The notes: generated from the letters alone by a model not told the origin. 64,000 nucleotides of DNA from Paraburkholderia sprentiae WSM5005 (GCF_001865575.2 NZ_CP017563.2:682001-746000); one strand, 5' to 3'. Positions 17,170-26,538 are shown, counted from the first letter of the stretch. Numbers and translations: made by a program.

Positions 17170-18720
17170 CTAGAAGCTCGCCCGCCGCTGCTGTCCTTGA
17201 GTCCGCGCGTCGCCGGACGTCGTGGCGCCGGACCCATTGTTAGGCACCACTTCAAGGAAGCCGCGCCCCATCTCCGCCTCGAAGCGCGAAGCACTGCCCT
17301 CCCAGATGATGCGCGCATGTTCGAGCACATAGACGCGGTCAGCATGCGGCAGTGCGAACCTCACGTTCTGCTCGCCCAGCACCACGGTAATGGGCGTCGA
17401 CTTCTGCAGCGACTCCAGTGCTTTCGACAATTGCTCGAGAATGACGGGCGCGAGCCCGAGTGTCGGCTCGTCGAGAATCAGGAGCTTCGGCTGCGCCATC
17501 AGCGCACGCGCGATCGCGAGCATTTGCTGCTCGCCGCCGGAAAGCGTGCGCGCCGTTTGGCCTTGGCGCGACTGGAGAATCGGAAAGAGATCGAATAGCC
17601 ACGACAGCTGTTTCGCGCGCACCGTATCGGCAAGATGATAGGCGCCGAGTTCGAGATTCTCGAGCACCGTCATGTCGCCGAATAGCTCGCGCGTTTCCGG
17701 GCATTGCACGAGGCCGGCGCGCGAGATGGCCGCACCGCTCATACCGCGCAGATCGCGCCCGTCAAAGCGAATCGTCCCCTGGTACCGCACGAGGCCCGAC
17801 AGCGCGTTGAAAAGCGTCGTCTTGCCCGCGCCGTTGAGCCCGACGATCGAGACGAATTCGCCCTCGCGCACGTGCAGACTGACGTCATCGAGTGCGCATG
17901 CCTTGTCGTATAGCACACGCAGCCCGGCCACCTCGAGGATCGTGGGCTTCGCATCGCCCGCGGCTCCGGTGCGTTGGCGCAGCTCCAGCTTGCCGCCCAG
18001 ATAGACCCGACGCACCGTCTCGTTGCGCATCACTTCTTCGGCGGTACCCTCGGCGACATGCTCGCCAAGGTACATCGCGAGCACGCGGTCGGCGAGCGCG
18101 GAGAGACTTTTGACGTTGTGGTCGACGAGCAGCACCGCGCGGCCTTCGGCGCGAAAGCCGCGAATCAGCTCGGAAAATGCCTCCGATTCCGCCACCGTCA
18201 ATCCCGCGAACGGCTCGTCCACCAGCACGACCTGCGGGTCGCGCGCAATGGCTTTCGCCATCTCCATGCGGCGCAGGTCCGCAAACGGCAGCGTCGCAGG
18301 ATGCCGATGCATGACGGCGGCAAGGCCCACGCGCGCGGCGATTTCCTGGGCGCGCTGGTGCACGTGCGGTTCGGCGGCCAGCTTGACCAGCGAATCCGGT
18401 AGCAGCGCGAGCTTGATGTGTTCCAGCACCGTCTGCCGATGAAGCGGCCGCGAATGCTGGAACACGATGCCTACGCCCGCGCGCGCGATGCGGTGCGGCG
18501 CCCAGCCCGCCATCTCCACGCCATTCACCTTGACCGACCCCGCATTGGGCCGCTCGATGCCCATGATCAGCTTCATGACCGTGGACTTGCCCGAGCCGTT
18601 GGGTCCGATCAGGCCAAGAATCTCGCCGGGCCGGATGTCGAAGCCGATATCCTTGACGGCGACGAGACCGCCGAAGCGCTTGGTCAGCCCTCGTACGGAC
18701 AGCAGCGGCGACTCGTTCAT
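17170..18720 (-). CDS. Fused LivG-LivF-type ABC transporter ATPase
   Basis: One 516-residue polypeptide contains both ATPases of a branched-chain amino acid-type importer, normally two genes. The LivG-like half (~1-250) has Walker A at 39-47 and Walker B at 164-169, but its signature reads L-P-F-A-D at 144-148 instead of the family's Y-G-Q style, so the key Gly is Ala. The LivF-like half (~260-490) has Walker A at 294-302, a canonical LSGGE at 393-397, and Walker B with D-E-P-T near 418. The ATG at 18720 overlaps the upstream permease stop (ATGA). A heterodimeric ATPase made as a single chain, with one degenerate site, is expected. Substrate unknown. Confidence 0.92.
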   Translation of the reverse strand: MNESPLLSVRGLTKRFGGLVAVKDIGFDIRPGEILGLIGPNGSGKSTVMKLIMGIERPNAGSVKVNGVEMAGWAPHRIARAGVGIVFQHSRPLHRQTVLEHIKLALLPDSLVKLAAEPHVHQRAQEIAARVGLAAVMHRHPATLPFADLRRMEMAKAIARDPQVVLVDEPFAGLTVAESEAFSELIRGFRAEGRAVLLVDHNVKSLSALADRVLAMYLGEHVAEGTAEEVMRNETVRRVYLGGKLELRQRTGAAGDAKPTILEVAGLRVLYDKACALDDVSLHVREGEFVSIVGLNGAGKTTLFNALSGLVRYQGTIRFDGRDLRGMSGAAISRAGLVQCPETRELFGDMTVLENLELGAYHLADTVRAKQLSWLFDLFPILQSRQGQTARTLSGGEQQMLAIARALMAQPKLLILDEPTLGLAPVILEQLSKALESLQKSTPITVVLGEQNVRFALPHADRVYVLEHARIIWEGSASRFEAEMGRGFLEVVPNNGSGATTSGDARTQGQQRRASF

Positions 18721-19643
18721 TGGCGCTCCCTCGCACGCAGCAGATTGCCCAGCAGGCCGTCTGGAAAGAACAGCAACGCAGCGAGCGCGACCGCCGCGAC
18801 GACGAACGTGTTGAGCTGGCCGAGCGGGCGCAGGAATTCGCCGGCGACGATCAGGAAGATCGATCCGAGCACCGCGCCGAGGATCGTGCGGCGTCCGCCT
18901 AGCACGGCCGCGATGATGATCTGTACGCCTACGCTCAGATCCACGACCGTGCTCACCGAGGCCGTGCCCTGGTAGAACACCAGCATCGCGCCGGCCACGC
19001 CCGAGAAAACGGCGCTGACGCAAAAGGCCACGAGCTTGTGGCGCGTCACATTGAAGCCGAGCGCCTGTGCGCCGGTCGCGTCCTGGCCGCTTGCCTGCAG
19101 AATCAGACCGACTGCCGAGCGCGACAGGCCGAACAGCAGGATCGCGCAAACGATCAGGAACGCGAGCGCGATCCAGTAGTTATGGTTCGCATCGACCGAC
19201 ATCACGTCCGGCACCATCATGCCGATCTCGCCGCCCGTCACGCCCGCGAAGATCACGATGGCGTTCTGCAGCAGCAGTACGGCCACGAGTGTGACGAGCC
19301 CGAAGTAAGGACCGCGCAGCCGCAGTGCGGGCACCGCGAGCAACAGGCCGCCCAGCAGCGCGACGCCGCCGCCCGCGATCACGCAAACGGGGATCGGCAG
19401 GCCAAATCGGGCGTCGAGGATCGCAGCCGCATAGGCGCCGAGGCCGATCAGGAAGGTCGGGCCGAAGTTGACCTCGCCGGCAAAACCGAACAACAGGTCC
19501 CACGACATCGCGAACACGCCGAAGTAGTACGCCACCGTGAGCACGCCGAGGATGTAGCCCGAAAGCCACCACGGCAACGTTGCCGCCATCACGACGAGCG
19601 CGACGGCGATCCATGCGCGGCGCGAACGGAGAAGAACGGACAT
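18717..19643 (-). CDS. LivM-type ABC transporter permease
   Basis: This inner-membrane permease of 308 residues (ATG at 19643, GGAG about 9 nt upstream) has the LivM-family layout. Recognisable parts are the N-F-G-P-T-F-L-I-G-L-G-A-Y segment near residue 60, a A-L-R-L-R-G-P-Y-F segment near 105, and the coupling-loop region A-Q-A-L-G-F-N-V-T-R. An ATG at 19658 would add five residues without a ribosome-binding site. It is preceded by LivH and overlaps the fused ATPase gene by 4 nt. Confidence 0.9.
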   Translation of the reverse strand: MSVLLRSRRAWIAVALVVMAATLPWWLSGYILGVLTVAYYFGVFAMSWDLLFGFAGEVNFGPTFLIGLGAYAAAILDARFGLPIPVCVIAGGGVALLGGLLLAVPALRLRGPYFGLVTLVAVLLLQNAIVIFAGVTGGEIGMMVPDVMSVDANHNYWIALAFLIVCAILLFGLSRSAVGLILQASGQDATGAQALGFNVTRHKLVAFCVSAVFSGVAGAMLVFYQGTASVSTVVDLSVGVQIIIAAVLGGRRTILGAVLGSIFLIVAGEFLRPLGQLNTFVVAAVALAALLFFPDGLLGNLLRARERQ

Positions 19644-19666
19644 GGGGATACGCTCCATTCGCACTG

Positions 19667-20542
19667 TTAGCGCCGCCCGAGGAAACCCTGAGGCCGCACA
19701 TACACCACCAGCACCAGCAGGAGCAGCGCGGGCAGTGGCCGCAGGGTCGGCGCAATCAGATAGGCCGTGATGGTCTCCAGATAACCCACGACATACGCGG
19801 CCATCAATGAGCCCGACACGCTGCCGAGTCCCCCCAGCACGACAATCGAAAACGCGCTGGCCGTGAGCTGCCCCGCATTGTTCGTACTCACGCCGAGGAA
19901 CGAAGCGAGCAGCACGCCCGCAATGCCGGCCAGCACGCCATAGATGCTCCATGCGAGAAGATAGATGCGCGACAGTTCGAAGCCGAGCAGCGTGAGACCG
20001 CGCGGATTCATCGACGCCGCGAGCAGCGCCTTGCCTGAACGCGTGCGGTTCACGAACAGCCACAACAGGCCGATCACCGCCCAACAGACCACGGCGATCA
20101 TGATTTCGTTGAACGGCACACGCACGCTGCCCACCATCGCCACACCGCTGATGAGCGGGCGCATCGTCACCGGGTTGTCGGTGAAGAGCCAAGCCATGCC
20201 CTGCTGGATCATGATGCCCCACAGCAGGGTGCCGGTCAGCACGAAGATTTCCTTCTCTTCGCCGGGAATGGCGGCCGAGCGTTGAATCGGCCGCACCACC
20301 ATCAGGTAGGTGACGAAGGCCGTCACGAGACCCGCCAACACGCCGAGCAGCGTGCCGAGATACGTGCCGAGTCCCGCCTCGCCCGCGAGCATCCAGCCCA
20401 TCAACGCCGCGACCAGCATCACGCCGCCGTGCGCCAGGTTCAAGATGCCCGAGACGCCGAAGATCAAGGTGAAACCGATCGCCCCCAGCGCGTAGAGGGA
20501 ACTGATTGCAAAGCCGTCGACGAGAATTTGCAGTAGCAACAT
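19667..20542 (-). CDS. LivH-type ABC transporter permease
   Basis: This 291-residue permease of the branched-chain amino acid family has the typical opening I-L-V-D-G-F-A-I-S-S-L-Y-A-L-G-A and the N-L-A-H-G motif near residue 36. Later parts include the L-G-G-L-G-S-V-S-G-S motif near 235. The ATG at 20542 is chosen because upstream sequence in this frame is an intergenic region with a stem-loop. It pairs with the LivM-type permease to form the membrane channel. Confidence 0.9.
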   Translation of the reverse strand: MLLLQILVDGFAISSLYALGAIGFTLIFGVSGILNLAHGGVMLVAALMGWMLAGEAGLGTYLGTLLGVLAGLVTAFVTYLMVVRPIQRSAAIPGEEKEIFVLTGTLLWGIMIQQGMAWLFTDNPVTMRPLISGVAMVGSVRVPFNEIMIAVVCWAVIGLLWLFVNRTRSGKALLAASMNPRGLTLLGFELSRIYLLAWSIYGVLAGIAGVLLASFLGVSTNNAGQLTASAFSIVVLGGLGSVSGSLMAAYVVGYLETITAYLIAPTLRPLPALLLLVLVVYVRPQGFLGRR

Positions 20543-20581
20543 GCCCGGCCCTTCATGCTGGTTAGCGTATCGATGCGTGCG

Positions 20582-20616
20582 CTGTCCGGGCCTTCGTGAC
20601 GCGCAGGTCCGGACAG
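20582..20616. repeat. Inverted repeat between binding-protein and livH-type genes
   Basis: CTGTCCGG (20582-20589) and CCGGACAG (20609-20616) form an 8-bp stem with a 19-nt loop. It lies in the gap after the binding-protein gene. Such intercistronic hairpins often let the binding protein be made in excess over the membrane parts. No T-tract follows on the minus strand. Confidence 0.5.
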
Positions 20617-20655
20617 ACCGAAGCAGCCTCCATCGTGATCGCGATCGTCGCGCGG

Positions 20656-21924
20656 CTAGTTCGCGCTTGCCTGCTGCACCTTGATGAAGCTCGGGAATTT
20701 GACCGTGCCGTTGGCAATCGACTTGGGCCAGAGCGCGACCTGCTTGCCGTTCTGCCATTGCAGGTTGATGCCGGTGATATAGCCTGGCCCGTACTTCAGC
20801 GCGTGCGTGAACTGATCGCTTTTGCCATAGAACTGCCAGCGTCCGATCGTGCCCACGTAGTCGGTTTTTTCGAGCGCGTCGACCATCTGGTCCGGATCGG
20901 TCGAGCCCTTGTTGCGCTTGATCGCGTCCGCGATGATGTAGACGAGGTCGTAGCTCGTGAAGCCGCAATACGCTGGAGAGACGCCGAATTTCTTCTGGTA
21001 CTCATCCGTGAAAGGTATGGTTTTCGGCGTGATCGCCACGCCCGGCGCCGCGGCCGAGGCCGTGATCACGCCTTCCGTCGCGCCATTCGTGTCCTTCCAG
21101 AAGCTCGTGGTCGTGGCCTGCGAGCTTTGGCCCGACATCGGAATCGGTACTTGCTGATCGTGCCATTGCACCGTCGGCTGCACCCCAACGTGGCTGATGC
21201 CGGTGGTAATCGTATCGGGGTGCTTCGCCTCGATCTGGTTAAAGATCGGCGTGAAGTCGGACGTATCAGGATTGAAGCGGATGTGATCGAGCACCTGGAG
21301 TCCGGCTTTGGGCAGGCATTCCAGGTAGCGTTCGTCGAGCGGCTTGGTCCACGCGGCATCCTCGCTCATAACGACCGTGGTCTTCATCTTGAACTGGCCG
21401 ACGAGCACGTCGTGCGAGAAGTCGCAGATCGACTGCGCGATGAACGCCGACGTCATCCAGCCATGGAACGTGTACTTGTAATGGTCGTAGTCGTCGTGGA
21501 CGTGCTTCGAAATGTCGTTGCTCGCCGCGCCGGGTGTGATGAAGGGCATCTTCAGGCGCCCCGACCATGGTTCCATGGCGAGCGCCACTTCGCTGATATA
21601 GCTGCCGATCACAGCGACCACCTTGTCCTGGGTCGCTGCGCGCTGGAACGCGCGCACGCCGTCCGAAGCCGACGAATGGTCGTCGTACGCGACGATCTGG
21701 ATGGGCCGGCCATTGACGCCGCCGCTGGCGTTGATCTGGTCCGCGGCAAGTTGCGCCGCCTTGCTGATCGAGGCGCCCGCCACCGAGGATTCTTCGCTGA
21801 TCACGCCGATCTTGATCGGCTCGGCGGCCGCCTGAGCGCCAGCCGCCAGACTTAGCCCCGCCGCTACCATCCCCGTCGCGACGACGCAATGAAGGTTTCG
21901 CCACACGCTGTTACTGGACATCAT
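20656..21924 (-). CDS. ABC transporter substrate-binding protein, LivK-type
   Basis: This 422-residue periplasmic protein of the type I, leucine-binding family has a signal peptide with a hydrophobic core (V-V-A-T-G-M-V-A-A-G-L-S-L-A-A-G) ending near A-Q-A-A-A-E. The mature part starts I-K-I-G-V-I-S. The A-T-Q-D-K-V-V-A-V-I-G segment and the N-A-S-G-G-V-N-G region are family features. Two adjacent ATG codons (21924, 21921) follow CGGAGACGC. It is the first gene of the five-component importer. Ligands of this family range from amino acids to amides, urea and aromatic acids, so the substrate is open. Confidence 0.92.
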   Translation of the reverse strand: MMSSNSVWRNLHCVVATGMVAAGLSLAAGAQAAAEPIKIGVISEESSVAGASISKAAQLAADQINASGGVNGRPIQIVAYDDHSSASDGVRAFQRAATQDKVVAVIGSYISEVALAMEPWSGRLKMPFITPGAASNDISKHVHDDYDHYKYTFHGWMTSAFIAQSICDFSHDVLVGQFKMKTTVVMSEDAAWTKPLDERYLECLPKAGLQVLDHIRFNPDTSDFTPIFNQIEAKHPDTITTGISHVGVQPTVQWHDQQVPIPMSGQSSQATTTSFWKDTNGATEGVITASAAAPGVAITPKTIPFTDEYQKKFGVSPAYCGFTSYDLVYIIADAIKRNKGSTDPDQMVDALEKTDYVGTIGRWQFYGKSDQFTHALKYGPGYITGINLQWQNGKQVALWPKSIANGTVKFPSFIKVQQASAN

Positions 21925-22362
21925 GCGTCTCCGATTCGAATGATCGTTGAGCAACATCATCCCGCCACATTGCAGCATTTGAAGAATGCGCACACAACAA
22001 TATTCACCGGCCCTCGGGCGCTCAATCGGTACAAACGATGAGCGGGTCCCTACTGATTTCGTGACCCGCTTTCACGGCCAAACGTTTCACAGCGCAGACA
22101 GTCCTCGTTTCGCACCTCGATGCTCAGTTCCGGATGAGTGTCAGCGCAGGCTCTGCGATGGCGAAGCGTGCCTGCGTGCGGGTCGAACACTACGCGGCAA
22201 CCCTGCTTGCTGACACATGTACGTCATGATAGGTTGCTGCAATTCCCGCTGCCGCAATCTGGCATCTATTTTCGCGACGCTGCGCGCGATGAAATAAAGC
22301 GGGGTGGGTTGCTCTGGACTCATCGTACGCATACGCCTTTTCCCAACAGGAATTCAAGAGCC
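21925..22362. other. Divergent intergenic region, 438 bases
   Basis: This gap separates two divergently transcribed importer operons and must hold both promoters. A notable inverted repeat, AGCGGGTC (22041-22048) and GACCCGCT (22063-22070), has a 14-nt spacer and may be a hairpin or a regulator site. Reading frames that enter from the downstream gene's phase look non-coding. No regulator gene is present. Confidence 0.5.
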
Positions 22363-23619
22363 ATGGCTTCAATGATCCAGCGGACGACCCTGTTCGCTTG
22401 CCTGCGCGCGGCTTGCGTCGCGGCTTCCCTGTCCATCGCCGCACTTGGCGCGCATGCCGCGGATCTCGTGATCGCGGGCCGGGACGACATCTACGGCCGC
22501 GGACTTGCGCTGGCGGTGGACGGCTACAAGAAGCAGCACCCGGGCGTCGATATCGAGTTGCTGAAGCTGCCGAACAACGACCTCTATCAGAAGCTGAAGC
22601 TCTCGTTACGCGAGAACACGCGTGCCTATGACCTGGTGATGATGGACGACACCTGGACCCCCGAATTCATCGCCAACGGATGGCTTCAGCCGCTGCCCGC
22701 CACGCTCGCGGACGCGGACATGGTGACTTCCACGGTCGCGCTGGGACGCGCGTCGACGGGCACCTTGTACGCGATGCCGATCGTCGGCAACGTCGAAATG
22801 TTCGCTTATCGCAAGGATCTGCTGGCGAGTCGCGGCCTGCAGCCGCCGCGCAACTGGGACGACGTGCTAAAGATCGCGCAGACCATCGGTACCGCCGACA
22901 AGGACGTTTCGGCTGTCGTGTTTCGCGGCGTGAAGGGCAACCCGGTCGTCACCGGTTTTCTGCCGATCCTTTGGGCCTATGGCGGAGACATCATCGACAC
23001 GAACGGCAAGGTCACGATCGATTCGCCGCAAGCGCTCGCCGCGCTGAAGATGCTCCTCGCTCTCAAGAAGTGGGCGCCGGCGGACGTCGACGTGTACGGC
23101 GCCGGCGAAGTGCGCGACGCATTGCAGAGCGGCACGGCCGCGCAGGCCATCGAAGTGTGGCCCGCCTGGCTGCCCGCGCTCGACGATCCGGCGAAGTCGC
23201 GCGTCGTCGGCCAGATCGCGCTGCAAGCTCCGCCCGGAGAGATCAAGGGGCCGGCGCCGATGCTCGGCATCTGGCAGATGGGCATTGCGAAAGATGCAGC
23301 CCATGCGAAACTGGCAGCGGATTTCCTCGCCTATCTGACCTCGTCGACGACCCAAACGCAATTGGCCGTGCTCGGCATTCCGCCGACGCGCAAGAGCGTC
23401 TTCGCCAATCCGACCCTCGTCAAGCAATATCGCTGGTATCCGGATCAGCTCAAGGCGCTCGAAGCGGGCCGTGCGCGGCCCCGTGTGAAAGACTGGCAGC
23501 AGATCGAGGCGATTCTCGGCGACGCGTTGCAACTCGCTCTGACGGGGCAGGCCGCGCCCGACGCAGTCTTGCATCAGGCCGCGCAGAAGATCGCCCAGGC
23601 CAACGCCGCATTGCAGTGA
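22363..23619 (+). CDS. ABC transporter substrate-binding protein, sugar type (family 1)
   Basis: This 418-residue periplasmic binding protein resembles extracellular solute-binding family 1 proteins (UgpB/MalE style). It has a signal peptide to about residue 31 (A-L-G-A-H-A-A-D). Family-type segments include Y-D-L-V-M-M-D-D-T-W-T, Y-A-M-P-I-V-G-N-V-E-M-F-A-Y-R-K-D-L-L and the G-W-L-Q-P-L segment. Start: ATG at 22363, the last before the signal peptide. Two matching permeases follow, but no ATPase is nearby, so it must share one encoded elsewhere. The substrate is probably a sugar, polyol or glycerophosphodiester. Confidence 0.9.
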   Translation: MASMIQRTTLFACLRAACVAASLSIAALGAHAADLVIAGRDDIYGRGLALAVDGYKKQHPGVDIELLKLPNNDLYQKLKLSLRENTRAYDLVMMDDTWTPEFIANGWLQPLPATLADADMVTSTVALGRASTGTLYAMPIVGNVEMFAYRKDLLASRGLQPPRNWDDVLKIAQTIGTADKDVSAVVFRGVKGNPVVTGFLPILWAYGGDIIDTNGKVTIDSPQALAALKMLLALKKWAPADVDVYGAGEVRDALQSGTAAQAIEVWPAWLPALDDPAKSRVVGQIALQAPPGEIKGPAPMLGIWQMGIAKDAAHAKLAADFLAYLTSSTTQTQLAVLGIPPTRKSVFANPTLVKQYRWYPDQLKALEAGRARPRVKDWQQIEAILGDALQLALTGQAAPDAVLHQAAQKIAQANAALQ

Positions 23620-23659
23620 TAGCGGCAGTGGCAACGCAGGCAAGTGCGGGAACAAGGCG

Positions 23660-24529
23660 ATGAGCCGGTTGCGACGTTACCTGCCGCTGCTCATCCTGAT
23701 GAGTCCAGCCGCGCTCGTGCTCGGCGTACTGGCGCTCTACCCGATGGCGCGCGTGCTGATCGATTCGTTTTTCTCGGTGGATTACGCGTCGGGGCATCGC
23801 TCGTTCATCGGGATCGCCAACTATCGATCGGTCATTGCGGACGGCGAGTTCGGCACGAGTTTCGTCAATACGATCCAGTTCATGATCGTGGCCTCGCTCG
23901 CTGAAGTCCTGTTCGGACTCGCGCTCGCGCTGCTGTTCGTCCGAGCCTTTCCGGGCCGGCGCATCGCGTTGCCGCTCGCCGTCCTGCCGATGATGCTCTC
24001 TACGCTCGTGTGCTCCGCGATCTGGCGCAACTGGCTCAACTACCGCGGGTTCCTGAATGCGCTGCTCGTGGCCGCAGGTCTGCCGCGGGTGCCGTGGTTA
24101 GCCGATCCGCACCTCGCGCTCTGGTCGCTGATGCTGGTCGACGTCTGGCAATGGACGCCGATGGCATTCCTCGTCATTCTCGCGGGGCTACAGTCGGTTC
24201 CGCCTGAAATCGCCGAGGCGGCGCGCACCGACGGCGCGAACGAATGGCAGTGCCTGCGCTACATCACGCTGCCGCTCGTTGCACCGCACGTCGCACTGGC
24301 CATGCTGCTGCGCTCGATCGACACCTTCAAGCTGTTCGACAAGGTGTACGCATTGACGGGCGGCGGTCCAGGCAATGCCACGCAGACGCTGTCGACCTAC
24401 ATCTATGACACGGGCTTCCGGTTCTTCAACGTTGGACTTGCCAGCGCGGCTTCGGTACTGATGCTGCTCACGTGCGCGGTGCTGGTCTCGGGATACATAT
24501 GGAAATCGGCCGTCAAGCGCGACCGGTGA
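23660..24529 (+). CDS. ABC transporter permease, sugar type (UgpA-like)
   Basis: This 289-residue inner-membrane permease has six predicted helices. The coupling loop E-A-A-R-T-D-G-A-N-E-W-Q lies near residue 190, followed by the L-P-L-V-A-P sequence that marks family 1 sugar permeases. AAGGCG precedes the ATG at 23660. Its stop overlaps the next gene's start (TGATG). Confidence 0.92.
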   Translation: MSRLRRYLPLLILMSPAALVLGVLALYPMARVLIDSFFSVDYASGHRSFIGIANYRSVIADGEFGTSFVNTIQFMIVASLAEVLFGLALALLFVRAFPGRRIALPLAVLPMMLSTLVCSAIWRNWLNYRGFLNALLVAAGLPRVPWLADPHLALWSLMLVDVWQWTPMAFLVILAGLQSVPPEIAEAARTDGANEWQCLRYITLPLVAPHVALAMLLRSIDTFKLFDKVYALTGGGPGNATQTLSTYIYDTGFRFFNVGLASAASVLMLLTCAVLVSGYIWKSAVKRDR

Positions 24530-25380
24530 TGCCGCTCGCGCGCGTGGCGGCTTTCGCGCGACGCTCGTCCGGTGGCGCGGTGCAAGCGCTGTTGCGCGTC
24601 GCGGCGCTGGCGGTGCTGCTGCTGCCGTGCGTCTGGATGGCTGGCGCGGCCTTTACGCCGACGCTGGAACGCCTCGCTCATCCGCTTGCGTTGTGGCCTT
24701 CCGCACCCACGATCGAGCATTTCGCGGCGGTGTGGGAAAGCGGTATGGCGCAGTCGGTGCTGAACTCGGTGTGGGTCGCGCTAGGCGCCACGTTGCTCGC
24801 GCTCGCGCTGGCTTTTCCCGCCGCCTATGCCCTCGCGCGGCTTGCGTTTCCGGCGCGACTCGATCTGATGTTCCTGATGCTCGTGCTGGCACTGAAGCTG
24901 ATGCCGCCGATCACGGTGGCCGTACCGCTGTTTTCGCTGGCCAAGTGGCTGCATCTGCTCGACTCGCTGCTCGGGCTGATACTCGCGTATCAACTGTACG
25001 CGTTGCCGATGGCGATCTGGATGTTGCTGCCGTTCGTGCGCGACGTGCCGATCGAATTCGAGGAGGCCGCGGCGCTCGACGGCGCGAATCTCGCGCAGCG
25101 CATCGTCTTTATCGTCATGCCGCTGTGCGCACCGGGGCTGGTTGCCACCGCTATCTTCGTGTTCATCATGGCGTGGAACGAGTTTCTGCTGGCGCTGTTA
25201 TTCGTCTCGTCGCCGAGTCATTTCACACTACCGCTCGCGATGGCGGGTTACGTCACCGAGAACGGCATCGACTGGGGCGAACTGATGAGCGCAGGGGTGA
25301 TTTCGTCGGTGCCGACGCTGCTGCTCGCGGGTTATGTGCAGCGCTATCTGCTACAGGGCTTCTCGGGCGGATTGAAGTAG
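24529..25380 (+). CDS. ABC transporter permease, sugar type (UgpE-like)
   Basis: This is the second permease of the importer, 283 residues from the ATG at 24529, which overlaps the previous stop by one base. Longer starts inside the upstream gene (24499) are possible. The coupling loop E-A-A-A-L-D-G-A-N-L-A-Q lies near residue 183 and the A-W-N-E-F-L-L-A-L segment near 217. A phospholipase-like gene follows after 30 nt in place of the ATPase gene usually found in these operons. Confidence 0.92.
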   Translation: MPLARVAAFARRSSGGAVQALLRVAALAVLLLPCVWMAGAAFTPTLERLAHPLALWPSAPTIEHFAAVWESGMAQSVLNSVWVALGATLLALALAFPAAYALARLAFPARLDLMFLMLVLALKLMPPITVAVPLFSLAKWLHLLDSLLGLILAYQLYALPMAIWMLLPFVRDVPIEFEEAAALDGANLAQRIVFIVMPLCAPGLVATAIFVFIMAWNEFLLALLFVSSPSHFTLPLAMAGYVTENGIDWGELMSAGVISSVPTLLLAGYVQRYLLQGFSGGLK

Positions 25381-25410
25381 CGGACTCTCACTGCATGTCG
25401 CCGTTGCGGC

Positions 25411-26325
25411 ATGTGCTTTGCCTATCCAGAGGTTTTCTTGCGCGCTGCCCTGACCGATCTCACCGCTTCACCGGCCGACTGGATGTCGGCCATCGATGGC
25501 AGCCGATCGTTGTCCGCACTGACGTTGCCGGGCAGCCACGACACCTGCGCGTATACGGTCGATGACCGGCTCGCGCGCACGCAACGGGCCACGCTCGACG
25601 CTCAGTTGCACCAAGGCATCCGGGTCCTCGACATCCGCTGCCGCCACGAGCGCGATCGCTTGGCGATTCATCACGGCGGCATCGCGCTCGGCCTGAGTTT
25701 CGACGATGTGGCGCGGACCTGCGGCCAGTTTCTCGCAGGTCACCCCAGCGAATGCATCGTCATGTCCGTCAAGGACGAATGGCCCGCGCTTGACTGCACC
25801 CGCACGTTCGCCGCGACCTTCGCATGGTATGTGGAACGACACACAGACGTGCGCTGGCACCTTGCTTCCGAACTGCCGCGGCTGAAGGCGGTACGTGGGG
25901 GCATCGTGCTACTGCGGCGCTTCGCGAGCGACGAGCCGCTCGGCATCGATCTGACGGACTGGCCCGATAACGCGACGTTCGATATCGACCACGTGGCGAC
26001 GCCGTTCAGCATCCAGGACCAGTTTCGCGTGCCGGTGCCGGCATCGATCCCGCACAAATGGCGCGCGATCGATTCGCTGCTGGATCTCGCCGCCGATGCG
26101 GGCGGCGCGCGTTGGGTCATCAACTTCTGCAGCGGCACGGGGATGGCGGCACCGCCGGCGGTCGTGGCATTTGGCGATACACAGCATCGCGGTATTCACG
26201 AGCAGCTTGCCGAGCGGCTCGCGGCTCGCTTGCAGCCGTGCGGCACCATGCTGCTCGACTTTTGCGACTGGAACGGCTGGCGCCTCGTGCATGCGCTGAT
26301 CGACTGCAACTCGTTGCAGGAATGA
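25411..26325 (+). CDS. Phosphatidylinositol-specific phospholipase C-like protein (PI-PLC X domain)
   Basis: This 304-residue protein has the core of a bacterial PI-PLC. The first catalytic His is His43 in L-P-G-S-H-D-T, and R-V-L-D-I-R-C-R follows near residue 71. The second catalytic His lies in I-H-H-G-G (87-88). These enzymes cleave phosphatidylinositol to diacylglycerol and cyclic inositol phosphate. No signal peptide is obvious: the N-terminus (MCFAYPEVFL) is only mildly hydrophobic, so the location is unclear. It follows the sugar-type importer by 30 nt and may process a lipid-derived or phosphodiester substrate. It could also act on another phosphodiester. Confidence 0.83.
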   Translation: MCFAYPEVFLRAALTDLTASPADWMSAIDGSRSLSALTLPGSHDTCAYTVDDRLARTQRATLDAQLHQGIRVLDIRCRHERDRLAIHHGGIALGLSFDDVARTCGQFLAGHPSECIVMSVKDEWPALDCTRTFAATFAWYVERHTDVRWHLASELPRLKAVRGGIVLLRRFASDEPLGIDLTDWPDNATFDIDHVATPFSIQDQFRVPVPASIPHKWRAIDSLLDLAADAGGARWVINFCSGTGMAAPPAVVAFGDTQHRGIHEQLAERLAARLQPCGTMLLDFCDWNGWRLVHALIDCNSLQE

Positions 26326-26340
26326 CAGTGACCGCCAACC

Positions 26341-26538
26341 TCAGCGTGGTTCCTTGTTTGCGGAAGGTTGCCGCGGCTGCGGCCTCGATTCGTGTCCGCG
26401 CCGCGTCGGTTCACGCGTACAGGCGTCCGGCGGCGTGACGTAAGGAACGTCGTCGCGGCAACACGCATACACCGGAAAACCGTACGCGTTCGTGCCGACG
26501 ATGGTCGTTGGCCCGTGCAGCGGGCACACCGCCTTCAT
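26341..26538 (-). CDS. Small Cys-containing hypothetical protein, 65 residues
   Basis: The ATG at 26538 follows a near-perfect ribosome-binding site (AAGGAGG at 26543-26549 on the minus strand), which supports a real gene. The N-terminal half contains C-P-L-H-G and A-C-C-R, a possible small metal site; the C-terminal half is rich in Pro and Arg and looks disordered. It is convergent with the PI-PLC-like gene. Function unknown. Confidence 0.6.
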   Translation of the reverse strand: MKAVCPLHGPTTIVGTNAYGFPVYACCRDDVPYVTPPDACTREPTRRGHESRPQPRQPSANKEPR

